DNA from: Elmis aenea
Lineage: Eukaryota > Arthropoda > Insecta > Coleoptera > Elmidae
Assembly (NCBI GenBank): GCA_947652605.1
Contig: CANTFG010000267.1
Location: forward strand, 1-64,000
Reading direction: 5' to 3'
Length of the DNA: 64,000 bases
A model generated the notes under the pieces. The model saw only the letters and a program-made list of their open reading frames with translations, was not told the origin of the DNA and did no database searches. Of the stretch, positions 1-13,911 are shown piece after piece. Both the position numbers and the translations under genes were made by a program. Position 1 is the first letter of the stretch. The number at the start of each line of letters is the position of its first letter.

Positions 1-21
1 GGCATTATACTAAGAAAAAAA

Positions 22-479
22 GGCTATATACTCTTTGCACTTTTTTCGACAGAAAAATCGATTTTCTTAAAACTATAGCAAATGACTTCAAACTTCTTAT
101 ACACGTTAGTTTCGAGCAAGTTAAGGATTATTAGCCCCTAAATACGATTTTTAATTTTTCGCGAAAAATGGGAAAAGTACAAAGGCTATAGTCTTTGCAC
201 TTTTTTCGACAAAAAAATCGATTTTCTTAAAACTACAGCAAATGGCTTCAAACTTCTTATACACATTAGTTATGAGCGAATTAAGGATTATTAGCCCCTA
301 AATACGATTTTTAATTTTTCGTGAAAAATGGGAAAAGTACAAAGGCTATAGTCTTTGCACTTTTTTCGACAAAAAAATCGATTTTCCTAAAACTACAGCA
401 AATGGCTTCAAACTTCTTATACACGTTAGTTATGAGCAAATTAAGGATTATTAGCCCCTAAATACGATTTTTAATTTTT
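22..479 (+). repeat. B block 1 (trimer)
   Basis: B monomers start at 22, 184 and 344; the first is 162 bp and the second 160 bp. B1 carries TTTCGAGCAAG and B3 carries TTCCTAAAAC. The block leaves into A at TTTTTAATTTTT and five full A monomers follow. Its first downstream A monomer has the variant AAACTTTAT, also found after the blocks at 5146, 9723 and 11093, so these four are related copies. Confidence 0.95.
154..169. repeat. 16-bp perfect palindrome in B1 (ATTTTTCGCGAAAAAT)
   Basis: The sequence equals its own reverse complement over 16 bases. It recurs in B1 of nearly every block. The equivalent site in B2 is usually CGTG in the left arm (one base off symmetry) and often CGCG in the right arm. 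B also holds AAAATCGATTTT, a 12-bp palindrome. These are the most symmetric sites in the satellite and are candidate dimer-binding or cruciform sites; no known protein site is recognised. Confidence 0.8.
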
Positions 480-1248
480 TGAATAACTTTGTAAATTAAA
501 TTTCAAAATAGTTGAGACAAACGGCATTATACTAAGAAAAATAAACTTTATAACATACTAAAATTTGAACAAAATCGTAAGAGCCGTTTTCGAGAAAAAT
601 TTTCAAAATTTTTAATTTTTTGAATAACTTTGTAAAATTAATTTCAAAATAGTTGAGACAAACGGCATTATACTAAGAAAAATAAACTCTATAACATACT
701 AAAATTTGAACAAAATCGTAAAAGCCGTTTTCAAGAAAAATTTTCAAAATTTTAAATTTTTTGAATAACTTTGTAAATTAAATTTCAAAATAGTTGAGAC
801 AAACGGCATTATACTAAGAAAAATAAACTCTATAACATACTAAAATTTGAACAAAATCGTAAGAGCCGTTTTCGAGAAAAATTTTCAAAATTTTTAATTT
901 TTTGAATAACTTTGTAAATTAAATTTTAAAATAGTTGAGACAAACGGCATTATACTAAGAAAAATAAACTCTATAACATACTAAAATTTGAACAAAATCG
1001 TAAGAGCCGTTTTCGAGAAAAAATTTCAAAATTTTTAATTTTTTGAATAACTTTGTAAATTAAATTTCAAAATAGTTGAGACAAACGGCATTATACTAAG
1101 AAAAGTAAACTCTATAACATACTAAAATTTGAACAAAATCGTAAGAGCCGTTTTCGAGAAAAATTTTCAAAATTTTTAATTTTTTGAATAACTTTGTAAA
1201 TTAAATTTCAAAATAGTTGAGACAAACGGCATTATACTAAGAAAAAAA

Positions 1249-1994
1249 GGCTATATACTCTTTGCACTTTTTTCGACAGAAAAATCGATTTTCTTAAAAC
1301 TATAGCAAATGACTTCAAACTTCTTATACACGTTAGTTTCGAGCAAGTTAAGGATTATTAGCCCCTAAATACGATTTTTAATTTTTCGCGAAAAATGGGA
1401 AAAGTACAAAGGCTATAGTCTTTGCACTTTTTTCGACAAAAAAATCGACTTTCTTAAAACTACAGCAAATGGCTTCAAACTTCTTATACACATTAGTTAT
1501 AAGCGAATTAAGGATTATTAGCCCCTAAATACGATTTTTAATTTTTCGTGAAAAATGGGAAAAGTACAAAGGCTATAGTCTTTGCACTTTTTTCGACAAA
1601 AAAATCGATTTTCCTAAAACTACAGCAAATGGCTTCAAACTTCTTATACACGTTAGTTATGAGCAAATTAAGGATTATTAGCCCCTAAATACGATTTTTA
1701 ATTTTTCGTGAAAAATGGGAAAAGTACAAAGGCTATAATAGTCTTTGCACTTTTTTCGACAAAAAAATCGATTTTCTTAAAACTACAGCAAATGGCTTCA
1801 AACTTCTTATACACATTAGTTATGAGCGAATTAAGGATTATTAGCCCCTAAATACGATTTTTAATTTTTCGTGAAAAATGGGAAAAGTACAAAGGCTATA
1901 GTCTTTGCACTTTTTTCGACAAAAAAATCGATTTTCCTAAAACTACAGCAAATGGCTTCAAACTTCTTATACACGTTAGTTATGAGCAAATTAA
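1249..1994 (+). repeat. B block 2 (pentamer with a unique exit junction)
   Basis: This is the only block with five B monomers (starts near 1249, 1411, 1571, 1731 and 1894). After the third copy the sequence runs on through CGTGAAAAATGGG into another B instead of A, through a slightly longer GGCTATAATAGTC. The fifth copy stops inside AAATTAAG and passes straight to the A motif AAAAATTTTC, a junction not seen in the other blocks. B2 carries the private variants CGACTTTC and TATAAGCG, shared only with the block at 3214. Confidence 0.9.
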
Positions 1995-3213
1995 GAAAAA
2001 TTTTCAAAATTTTTAATTTTTTGAATAACTTTGTAAATTAAATTTTAAAATAGTTGAGACAAACGGCATTATACTAAGAAAAATATACTCTATAACATAC
2101 TAAAATTTGAACAAAATCGTAAGAGCCGTTTTCGAGAAAAATTTTCAAAATTTTTAATTTTTTGAATAACTTTGTAAATTAAATTTCAAAATAGTTGAGA
2201 CAAACGGCATTATACTAAGAAAAATATACTCTATAACATACTAAAATTTGAACAAAATCGTAAGAGCCGTTTTCGAGAAAAAATTTCAAAATTTTTAATT
2301 TTTTGAATAACTTTGTAAATTAAATTTCAAAATAGTTGAGACAAACGGCATTATACTAAGAAAAATAAACTCTATAACATACTAAAATTTGAACAAAATC
2401 GTAAAAGCCGTTTTCAAGAAAAATTTTCAAAATTTTAAATTTTTTGAATAACTTTGTAAATTAAATTTCAAAATAGTTGAGACAAACGGCATTATACTAA
2501 GAAAAATAAACTCTATAACATACTAAAATTTGAACAAAATCGTAAGAGCCGTTTTCGAGAAAAATTTTCAAAATTTTAAATTTTTTGAATAACTTTGTAA
2601 ATTAAATTTCAAAATAGTTGAGACAAACGGCATTATACTAAGAAAAGTAAACTCTATAACATACTTAAATTTGAACAAAATCGTAAGAGCCGTTTTCGAG
2701 AAAAATTTTCAAAATTTTTAATTTTTTGAATAACTGTGTAAATTAAATTTCAAAATAGTTGAGACAAACGGCATTATACTAAGAAAAATAAACTCTATAA
2801 CATACTAAAATTTGAACAAAATCGTAAAAGCCGTTTTCAAGAAAAATTTTCAAAATTTTAAATTTTTTGAATAACTTTGTAAATTAAATTTCAAAATAGT
2901 TGAGACAAACGGCATTATACTAAGAAAAATAAACTCTATAACATACTAAAATTTGAACAAAATCGTAAGAGCCGTTTTCGAGAAAAAATTTCAAAATTTT
3001 TAATTTTTTGAATAACTTTGTAAATTAAATTTCAAAATAGTTGAGACAAACGGCATTATACTAAGAAAAGTAAACTCTATAACATACTAAAATTTGAACA
3101 AAATCGTAAGAGCCGTTTTCGAGAAAAATTTTCAAAATTTTTAATTTTTTGAATAACTTTGTAAATTAAATTTCAAAATAGTTGAGACAAACGGCATTAT
3201 ACTAAGAAAAAAA

Positions 3214-3671
3214 GGCTATATACTCTTTGCACTTTTTTCGACAGAAAAATCGATTTTCTTAAAACTATAGCAAATGACTTCAAACTTCTTATACACGTTA
3301 GCTTCGAGCAAGTTAAGGATTATTAGCCCCTAAATACGATTTTTAATTTTTCGCGAAAAATGGGAAAAGTACAAAGGCTATAGTCTTTGCACTTTTTTCG
3401 ACAAAAAAATCGACTTTCTTAAAACTACAGCAAATGGCTTCAAACTTCTTATACACATTAGTTATAAGCGAATTAAGGATTATTAGCCCCTAAATACGAT
3501 TTTTAATTTTTCGTGAAAAATGGGAAAAGTACAAAGGCTATAGTCTTTGCACTTTTTTCGACAAAAAAATCGATTTTCCTAAAACTACAGCAAATGGCTT
3601 CAAACTTCTTATACACGTTAGTTATGAGCAAATTAAGGATTATTAGCCCCTAAATACGATTTTTAATTTTT
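3214..3671 (+). repeat. B block 3 (trimer)
   Basis: It shares CGACTTTC and TATAAGCG in B2 with the pentamer 1965 bp upstream. It lacks the two extra B monomers and leaves at the standard junction. Ten full A monomers plus 64 bp follow. Confidence 0.95.
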
Positions 3672-5145
3672 TGAATAACTTTGTAAATTAAATTTCAAAA
3701 TAGTTGAGACAAACGGCATTATACTAAGAAAAATAAACTCTATAACATACTAAAATTTGAACAAAATCGTAAGAGCCGTTTTCGAGAAAAATTTTCAAAA
3801 TTTTTAATTTTTTGAATAACTTTGTAAATTAAATTTCAAAATAGTTGAGACAAACGGCATTATACTAAGAAAAATAAACTCTATAACATACTAAAATTTG
3901 AACAAAATCGTAAGAGCCGTTTTCGAGAAAAATTTTCAAAATTTTTAATTTTTTGAATAACTTTGTAAATTAAATTTCAAAATAGTTGAGACAAACGGCA
4001 TTATACTAAGAAAAATAAACTCTATAACATACTAAAATTTGAACCAAATCATAAGAGCCGTTTTCGAGAAAAATTTTCAAAATTTTTTATTTTTTGAATA
4101 ACTTTGTAAATTAAATTTCAAAATAGTTGAGACAAACGGCATTATACTAAGAAAAATAAACTCTATAACATACTAAAATTTGAACAAAATCGTAAAAGCC
4201 GTTTTCAAGAAAAATTTTCAAAATTTTAAATTTTTTGAATAACTTTGTAAATTAAATTTCAAAATAGTTGAGACAAACGGCATTATACTAAGAAAAATAA
4301 ACTCTATAACATACTAAAATTTGAACAAAATCGTAAGAGCCGTTTTCGAGAAAAATTTTCAAAATTTTTAATTTTTTGAATAACTTTGTAAATTAAATTT
4401 CAAAATAGTTGAGACAAACGGCATTATACTAAGAAAAGTAAACTCTATAACATACTAAAATTTGAACAAAATCGTAAGAGCCGTTTTCGAGAAAAATTTT
4501 CAAAATTTTTAATTTTTTGAATAACTTTGTAAAATTAATTTCAAAATAGTTGAGACAAACGGCATTATACTAAGAAAAATAAACTCTATAACATACTAAA
4601 ATTTGAACAAAATCGTAAAAGCCGTTTTCAAGAAAAATTTTCAAAATTTTAAATTTTTTGAATAACTTTGTAAATTAAATTTCAAAATAGTTGAGACAAA
4701 CGGCATTATACTAAGAAAAATAAACTCTATAACATACTAAAATTTGAACAAAATCGTAAGAGCCGTTTTCGAGAAAAATTTTCAAAATTTTTAATTTTTT
4801 GAATAACTTTGTAAATTAAATTTTAAAATAGTTGAGACAAACGGCATTATACTAAGAAAAATAAACTCTATAACATACTAAAATTTGAACAAAATCGTAA
4901 GAGCCGTTTTCGAGAAAAAATTTCAAAATTTTTAATTTTTTGAATAACTTTGTAAATTAAATTTCAAAATAGTTGAGACAAACGGCATTATACTAAGAAA
5001 AGTAAACTCTATAACATACTAAAATTTGAACAAAATCGTAAGAGCCGTTTTCGAGAAAAATTTTCAAAATTTTTAATTTTTTGAATAACTTTGTAAATTA
5101 AATTTCAAAATAGTTGAGACAAACGGCATTATACTAAGAAAAAAA

Positions 5146-5603
5146 GGCTATATACTCTTTGCACTTTTTTCGACAGAAAAATCGATTTTCTTAAAACTAT
5201 AGCAAATGACTTCAAACTTCTTATACACGTTAGTTTCGAGCAAGTTAAGGATTATTAGCCCCTAAATACGATTTTTAATTTTTCGCGAAAAATGGGAAAA
5301 GTACAAAGGCTATAGTCTTTGCACTTTTTTCGACAAAAAAATCGATTTTCTTAAAACTACAGCAAATGGCTTCAAACTTCTTATACACATTAGTTATGAG
5401 CGAATTAAGGATTATTAGCCCCTAAATACGATTTTTAATTTTTCGTGAAAAATGGGAAAAGTACAAAGGCTATAGTCTTTGCACTTTTTTCGACAAAAAA
5501 ATCGATTTTCCTAAAACTACAGCAAATGGCTTCAAACTTCTTATACACGTTAGTTATGAGCAAATTAAGGATTATTAGCCCCTAAATACGATTTTTAATT
5601 TTT
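5146..5603 (+). repeat. B block 4 (trimer)
   Basis: It matches block 1 at a spacing of 5124 bp, including AAACTTTAT in the first downstream A. Upstream it matches the region before block 2 at a spacing of 3897 bp (shared GTAAAATTAA at 632 and 4529). It is therefore a join of two older copies. Fourteen A monomers follow, several with a TTTTTTTTAAG tract that lengthens them by 1-2 bp. Confidence 0.95.
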
Positions 5604-7649
5604 TGAATAACTTTGTAAATTAAATTTCAAAATAGTTGAGACAAACGGCATTATACTAAGAAAAATAAACTTTATAACATACTAAAATTTGAACAAAATC
5701 GTAAGAGCCGTTTTCGAGAAAAATTTTCAAAATTTTTAATTTTTTGAATAACTTTGTAAATTAAATTTCAAAATAGTTGAGACAAACGGCATTATACTAA
5801 GAAAAATAAACTCTATAACATACTAAAATTTGAACAAAATCGTAAGAGCCGTTTTCGAGAAAAATTTTCAAAATTTTTAATTTTTTGAATAACTTTGTAA
5901 ATTAAATTTCAAAATAGTTGAGACAAACGGCATTATACTAAGAAAAATAAACTCTATAACATACTAAAATTTGAACAAAATCATAAGAGCCGTTTTCGAG
6001 AAAAATTTTCAAAATTTTTAATTTTTTGAATAACTTTGTAAATTAAATTTCAAAATAGTTGAGACAAACGGCATTATACTAAGAAAAGTAAACTCTATAA
6101 CATACTAAAATTTGAACAAAATCGTAAGAGCCGTTTTCGAGAAAAATTTTCAAAATTTTTAATTTTTTGAATAACTTTGTAAATTAAATTTCAAATTAGT
6201 TGAGACAAACGGTATTATACTAAGAAAAATAAACTCTATAACATACTAAAATTTGAACAAAATCGTAAGAGCCGTTTTCGAGAAAAAATTTCAAATTTTT
6301 TTTAAGTTTTTGAATAACTTTGTAAATTAAATTTCAAAATAGTTGAGACAAACGGCATTATACTAAGAAAAATAAACTCTATAACATACTAAAATTTGAA
6401 CAAAATCGTAAGAGCCGTTTTCGAGAAAAATTTTCAAAATTTTTAATTTTTTGAATAACTTTGTAAATTAAATTTCAAAATAGTTGAGACAAACGGCATT
6501 ATACTAAGAAAAATAAACTCTATAACATACTAAAATTTGAACAAAATCGTAAGAGCCGTTTTCGAGAAAAAATTTCAAAATTTTTTTAAGTTTTTGAATT
6601 ACTTTGTAAATTAAATTTCAAAATAGTTGAGACAAACGGCATTATACTAAGAAAAATAAACTCTATAACATACTAAAATTTGAACAAAATCGTAAGAGCC
6701 GTTTTCGAGAAAAATTTTCAAAATTTTTAATTTTTTGAATAACTTTGTAAATTAAATTTCAAATTAGTTGAGACAAACGGTATTATACTAAGAAAAATAA
6801 ACTCTATAACATACTAAAATTTGAACAAAATCGTAAGAGCCGTTTTCGAGAAAAAATTTCAAATTTTTTTTAAGTTTTTGAATAACTTTGTAAATTAAAT
6901 TTCAAAATAGTTGAGACAAACGGCATTATACTAAGAAAAATAAACTCTATAACATACTAAAATTTGAACAAAATCGTAAGAGCCGTTTTCGAGAAAAATT
7001 TTCAAAATTTTTAATTTTTTGAATAACTTTGTAAATTAAATTTCAAAATAGTTGAGACAAACGGCATTATACTAAGAAAAATAAACTCTATAACATACTA
7101 AAATTTGAACAAAATCGTAAGTGCCGTTTTCGAGAAAAAATTTCAAAATTTTTTTAAGTTTTTGAATAACTTTGTAAATTAAATTTCAAAATAGTTGAGA
7201 CAAACGGCATTATACTAAGAAAAATAAACTCTATAACATACTAAAATTTAAACAAAATCGTAAGAGCCGTTTTCGAGAAAAATTTTCAAAATTTTTAATT
7301 TTTTGAATAACTTTGTAAATTAAATTTCAAAATAGTTGAGACAAACGGCATTATACTAAGAAAAATAAACTCTATAACATACTAAAATTTGAACAAAATC
7401 GTAAGAGCCGTTTTCGAGAAAAATTTTCAAAATTTTTAATTTTTTGAATAACTTTGTAAATTAAATTTCAAAATAGTTGAGACAAACGGCATTATACTAA
7501 GAAAAATAAACTCTATAACATACTAAAATTTGAACAAAATCGTAAGAGCCGTTTTCGAGAAAAATTTTCAAAATTTTTAATTTTTTGAATAACTTTGTAA
7601 ATTAAATTTCAAAATAGTTGAGACAAACGGCATGATACTAAGAAAAAAA

Positions 7650-8107
7650 GGCTATATACTCTTTGCACTTTTTTCGACAGAAAAATCGATTTTCTTAAAA
7701 CTATAGCAAATGACTTCAAACTTCTTATACACGTTAGTTTTGAGCAAGTTAAGGATTATTAGCCCCTAAATACGATTTTTAATTTTTCGCGAAAAATGGG
7801 AAAAGTACAAAGGCTATAGTCTTTGCACTTTTTTCGACAAAAAAATCGATTTTCTTAAAACTACAGCAAATGACTTCAAACTTCTTATACACGTTAGTTA
7901 TGAGCGAATTAAGGATTATTAGCCCCTAAATACGATTTTTAATTTTTCGCGAAAAATGGGAAAAGTACAAAGGCTATAGTCTTTGCACTTTTTTCGACAA
8001 AAAAATCGATTTTCTTAAAACTACAGCAAATGGCTTCAAACTTCTTATACACGTTAGTTATGAGCAAATTAAAGATTATTAGCCCCTAAATACGATTTTT
8101 AATTTTT
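7650..8107 (+). repeat. B block 5 (trimer)
   Basis: It is preceded by the private A variant GGCATGATAC, shared only with the block at 13454, 5804 bp away. B2 has CGTTAG and CGCG, and B3 ends in AAATTAAAGATT. Eleven A monomers plus 64 bp follow. Confidence 0.95.
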
Positions 8108-9722
8108 TGAATAACTTTGTAAATTAAATTTCAAAATAGTTGAGACAAACGGCATTATACTAAGAAAAATAAACTCTATAACATACTAAAATTTGAACAA
8201 AATCGTAAGAGCCGTTTTCGAGAAAAATTTTCAAAATTTTTAATTTTTTGAATAACTTTGTAAATTAAATTTCAAAATAGTTGAGACAAACGGCATTATA
8301 CTAAGAAAAATAAACTCTATAACATACTAAAATTTGAACAAAATCGTAAGAGCCGTTTTCGAGAAAAATTTTCAAAATTTTAAATTTTTTGAATAACTTT
8401 GTAAATTAAATTTCAAAATAGTTGAGACAAACGGCATTATACTAAGAAAAATAAACTCTATAACATACTAAAATTTGAACAAAATCGTAAGAGCCGTTTT
8501 CGAGAAAAAGTTTCAAAATTTTTAATTTTTTGAATAACTTTGTAAATTAAATTTCAAAATAGTTGAGACAAACGGCATTATACTAAGAAAAATAAACTCT
8601 ATAACATACTAAAATTTGAACAAAATCGTAAGAGCCGTTTTCGAGAAAAATTTTCAAAATTTTTAATTTTTTGAATAACTTTGTAAATTAAATTTTAAAA
8701 TAGTTGAGACAAACGGCATTATACTAAGAAAAATAAACTCTATAACATACTAAAATTTGAACAAAATCGTAAGAGCCGTTTTCGAGAAAATATTTCAAAA
8801 TTTTAAATTTTTTGAATAACTTTGTAAATTAAATTTCAAAATAGTTGAGACAAACGGCATTATACTAAGAAAAATAAACTCTATAACATACTAAAATTTG
8901 AACAAAATCGTAAGAGCCGTTTTCGAGAAAAAGTTTCAAAATTTTTAATTTTTTGAATAACTTTGTAAATTAAATTTCAAAATAGTTGAGACAAACGGCA
9001 TTATACTAAGAAAAGTAAACTCTATAACATACTAAAATTTGAACAAAATCGTAAGAGCCGTTTTCGAGAAAAATTTTCAAAATTTTTAATTTTTTGAATA
9101 ACTTTGTAAATTAAATTTCAAAATAGTTGAGACAAACGGCATTATACTAAGAAAAATAAACTCTATAACATACTAAAATTTGAACAAAATCGTAAAAGCC
9201 GTTTTCAAGAAAAATTTTCAAAATTTTAAATTTTTTGAATAACTTTGTAAATTAAATTTCAAAATAGTTGAGACAAACGGCATTATACTAAGAAAAATAA
9301 ACTCTATAACATACTAAAATTTGAACAAAATCGTAAGAGCCGTTTTCGAGAAAAATTTTCAAAATTTTTAATTTTTTGAATAACTTTGTAAATTAAATTT
9401 CAAAATAGTTGAGACAAACGGCATTATACTAAGAAAAATAAACTCTATATCATACTAAAATTTGAACAAAATCATAAGAGCCGTTTTCGAGAAAAATTTT
9501 CAAAATTTTTAATTTTTTGAATAACTTTGTAAATTAAATTTCAAAATAGTTGAGACAAACGGCATTATACTAAGAAAAATAAACTCTATAACATACTAAA
9601 ATTTGAACAAAATCGTAAGAGCCGTTTTCGAGAAAAATTTTCAAAATTTTTAATTTTTTGAATAACTTTGTAAATTAAATTTCAAAATAGTTGAGACAAA
9701 CGGCATTATACTAAGAAAAAAA

Positions 9723-10180
9723 GGCTATATACTCTTTGCACTTTTTTCGACAGAAAAATCGATTTTCTTAAAACTACAGCAAATGACTTCAAACTTCTTA
9801 TACACGTTAGTTTTGAGCAAGTTAAGGATTATTAGCCCCTAAATACGATTTTTAATTTTTCGCGAAAAATGGGAAAAGTACAAAGGCTATAGTCTTTGCA
9901 CTTTTTTCGACAAAAAAATCGATTTTCTTAAAACTACAGCAAATGGCTTCAAACTTCTTATACACATTAGTTATGAGCGAATTAAGGATTATTAGCCCCT
10001 AAATACGATTTTTAATTTTTCGTGAAAAATGGGAAAAGTACAAAGGCTATAGTCTTTGCACTTTTTTCGACAAAAAAATCGATTTTCCTAAAACTACAGC
10101 AAATGGCTTCAAACTTCTTATACACGTTAGTTATGAGCAAATTAAGGATTATTAGCCCCTAAATACGATTTTTAATTTTT
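9723..10180 (+). repeat. B block 6 (trimer)
   Basis: First member of a 1370-bp tandem duplication with block 7. B1 has CTACAGCAAATGAC in place of the usual CTATAGCAAATGAC, shared only with block 7. Six A monomers follow. Confidence 0.95.
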
Positions 10181-11092
10181 TGAATAACTTTGTAAATTAA
10201 ATTTCAAAATAGTTGAGACAAACGGCATTATACTAAGAAAAATAAACTTTATAACATACTAAAATTTGAACAAAATCGTAAGAGCCGTTTTCGAGAAAAA
10301 TTTTCAAAATTTTTAATTTTTTGAATAACTTTGTAAATTAAATTTCAAAATAGTTGAGACAAACGGCATTATACTAAGAAAAATAAACTCTATAACATAC
10401 TAAAATTTGAACAAAATCGTAAGAGCCGTTTTCGAGAAAAATTTTCAAAATTTTTAATTTTTTGAATAACTTTGTAAATTAAATTTCAAAATAGTTGAGA
10501 CAAACGGCATTATACTAAGAAAAATAAACTCTATAACATACTAAAATTTGAACAAAATCATAAGAGCCGTTTTCGAGAAAAATTTTCAAAATTTTTAATT
10601 TTTTGAATAACTTTGTAAATTAAATTTCAAAATAGTTGAGACAAACGGCATTATACTAAGAAAAGTAAACTCTATAACATACTAAAATTTGAACAAAATC
10701 GTAAGAGCCGTTTTCGAGAAAAATTTTCAAAATTTTTAATTTTTTGAATAACTTTGTAAATTAAATTTCAAATTAGTTGAGACAAACGGTATTATACTAA
10801 GAAAAATAAACTCTATAACATACTAAAATTTGAACAAAATCGTAAGAGCCGTTTTCGAGAAAAAATTTCAAATTTTTTTTAAGTTTTTGAATAACTTTGT
10901 AAATTAAATTTCAAAATAGTTGAGACAAACGGCATTATACTAAGAAAAATAAACTCTATAACATACTAAAATTTGAACAAAATCGTAAGAGCCGTTTTCG
11001 AGAAAAATTTTCAAAATTTTTAATTTTTTGAATAACTTTGTAAATTAAATTTCAAAATAGTTGAGACAAACGGCATTATACTAAGAAAAAAA

Positions 11093-11550
11093 GGCTATAT
11101 ACTCTTTGCACTTTTTTCGACAGAAAAATCGATTTTCTTAAAACTACAGCAAATGACTTCAAACTTCTTATACACGTTAGTTTTGAGCAAGTTAAGGATT
11201 ATTAGCCCCTAAATACGATTTTTAATTTTTCGCGAAAAATGGGAAAAGTACAAAGGCTATAGTCTTTGCACTTTTTTCGACAAAAAAATCGATTTTCTTA
11301 AAACTACAGCAAATGGCTTCAAACTTCTTATACACATTAGTTATGAGCGAATTAAGGATTATTAGCCCCTAAATACGATTTTTAATTTTTCGTGAAAAAT
11401 GGGAAAAGTACAAAGGCTATAGTCTTTGCACTTTTTTCGACAAAAAAATCGATTTTCCTAAAACTACAGCAAATGGCTTCAAACTTCTTATACACGTTAG
11501 TTATGAGCAAATTAAGGATTATTAGCCCCTAAATACGATTTTTAATTTTT
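11093..11550 (+). repeat. B block 7 (trimer)
   Basis: Second member of the 1370-bp tandem pair with block 6, sharing CTACAGCAAATGAC in B1. After 12462 the array continues in A, where the first copy had entered another B block. Thirteen A monomers follow. Confidence 0.95.
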
Positions 11551-13453
11551 TGAATAACTTTGTAAATTAAATTTCAAAATAGTTGAGACAAACGGCATTA
11601 TACTAAGAAAAATAAACTTTATAACATACTAAAATTTGAACAAAATCGTAAGAGCCGTTTTCGAGAAAAATTTTCAAAATTTTTAATTTTTTGAATAACT
11701 TTGTAAATTAAATTTCAAAATAGTTGAGACAAACGGCATTATACTAAGAAAAATAAACTCTATAACATACTAAAATTTGAACAAAATCGTAAGAGCCGTT
11801 TTCGAGAAAAATTTTCAAAATTTTTAATTTTTTGAATAACTTTGTAAATTAAATTTCAAAATAGTTGAGACAAACGGCATTATACTAAGAAAAATAAACT
11901 CTATAACATACTAAAATTTGAACAAAATCATAAGAGCCGTTTTCGAGAAAAAATTTCAAAATTTTTAATTTTTTGAATAACTTTGTAAATTAAATTTCAA
12001 AATAGTTGAGACAAACGGCATTATACTAAGAAAAGTAAACTCTATAACATACTAAAATTTGAACAAAATCGTAAGAGCCGTTTTCGAGAAAAATTTTCAA
12101 AATTTTTAATTTTTTGAATAACTTTGTAAATTAAATTTCAAATTAGTTGAGACAAACGGTATTATACTAAGAAAAATAAACTCTATAACATACTAAAATT
12201 TGAACAAAATCGTAAGAGCCGTTTTCGAGAAAAAATTTCAAATTTTTTTTAAGTTTTTGAATAACTTTGTAAATTAAATTTCAAAATAGTTGAGACAAAC
12301 GGCATTATACTAAGAAAAATAAACTCTATAACATACTAAAATTTGAACAAAATCGTAAGAGCCGTTTTCGAGAAAAATTTTCAAAATTTTTAATTTTTTG
12401 AATAACTTTGTAAATTAAATTTCAAAATAGTTGAGACAAACGGCATTATACTAAGAAAAATAAACTCTATAACATACTAAAATTTGAACAAAATCGTAAG
12501 AGCCGTTTTCGAGAAAAATTTTCAAAATTTTTAATTTTTTGAATAACTTTGTAAATTAAATTTCAAATTAGTTGAGACAAACGGTATTATACTAAGAAAA
12601 ATAAACTCTATAACATACTAAAATTTGAACAAAATCGTAAGAGCCGTTTTCGAGAAAAAATTTCAAATTTTTTTTAAGTTTTTGAATAACTTTGTAAATT
12701 AAATTTCAAAATAGTTGAGACAAACGGCATTATACTAAGAAAAATAAACTCTATAACATACTAAAATTTGAACAAAATCGTAAGAGCCGTTTTCGAGAAA
12801 AATTTTCAAAATTTTTAATTTTTTGAATAACTTTGTAAATTAAATTTCAAAATAGTTGAGACAAACGGCATTATACTAAGAAAAATAAACTCTATAACAT
12901 ACTAAAATTTGAACAAAATCGTAAGTGCCGTTTTCGAGAAAAAATTTCAAAATTTTTTTAAGTTTTTGAATAACTTTGTAAATTAAATTTCAAAATAGTT
13001 GAGACAAACGGCATTATACTAAGAAAAATAAACTCTATAACATACTAAAATTTGAACAAAATCGTAAGAGCCGTTTTCGAGAAAAATTTTCAAAATTTTT
13101 AATTTTTTGAATAACTTTGTAAATTAAATTTCAAAATAGTTGAGACAAACGGCATTATACTAAGAAAAATAAACTCTATAACATACTAAAATTTGAACAA
13201 AATCGTAAGAGCCGTTTTCGAGAAAAATTTTCAAAATTTTTAATTTTTTGAATAACTTTGTAAATTAAATTTCAAAATAGTTGAGACAAACGGCATTATA
13301 CTAAGAAAAATAAACTCTATAACATACTAAAATTTGAACAAAATCGTAAGAGCCGTTTTCGAGAAAAATTTTCAAAATTTTTAATTTTTTGAATAACTTT
13401 GTAAATTAAATTTCAAAATAGTTGAGACAAACGGCATGATACTAAGAAAAAAA

Positions 13454-13911
13454 GGCTATATACTCTTTGCACTTTTTTCGACAGAAAAATCGATTTTCTT
13501 AAAACTATAGCAAATGACTTCAAACTTCTTATACACGTTAGTTTTGAGCAAGTTAAGGATTATTAGCCCCTAAATACGATTTTTAATTTTTCGCGAAAAA
13601 TGGGAAAAGTACAAAGGCTATAGTCTTTGCACTTTTTTCGACAAAAAAATCGATTTTCTTAAAACTACAGCAAATGACTTCAAACTTCTTATACACATTA
13701 GTTATGAGCGAATTAAGGATTATTAGCCCCTAAATACGATTTTTAATTTTTCGCGAAAAATGGGAAAAGTACAAAGGCTATAGTCTTTGCACTTTTTTCG
13801 ACAAAAAAATCGATTTTCTTAAAACTACAGCAAATGGCTTCAAACTTCTTATACACGTTAGTTATGAGCAAATTAAAGATTATTAGCCCCTAAATACGAT
13901 TTTTAATTTTT
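13454..13911 (+). repeat. B block 8 (trimer)
   Basis: Copy of block 5 at 5804 bp spacing (GGCATGATAC before it, AAATTAAAGATT in B3). The longest left-arm A run follows: 19 monomers plus 64 bp. Confidence 0.95.

Larger units (their letters stand above)
9723..12462 (+). repeat. 1370-bp tandem segmental duplication
   Basis: 9723-11092 and 11093-12462 carry the same order of B trimer, AAACTTTAT monomer, ATCATAAG monomer, GTAAAC monomer and TTTTTTTTAAG monomer. The few differences, such as AAAAAATTTC near 11950 against AAAAATTTTC, suggest a recent event. Confidence 0.85.
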
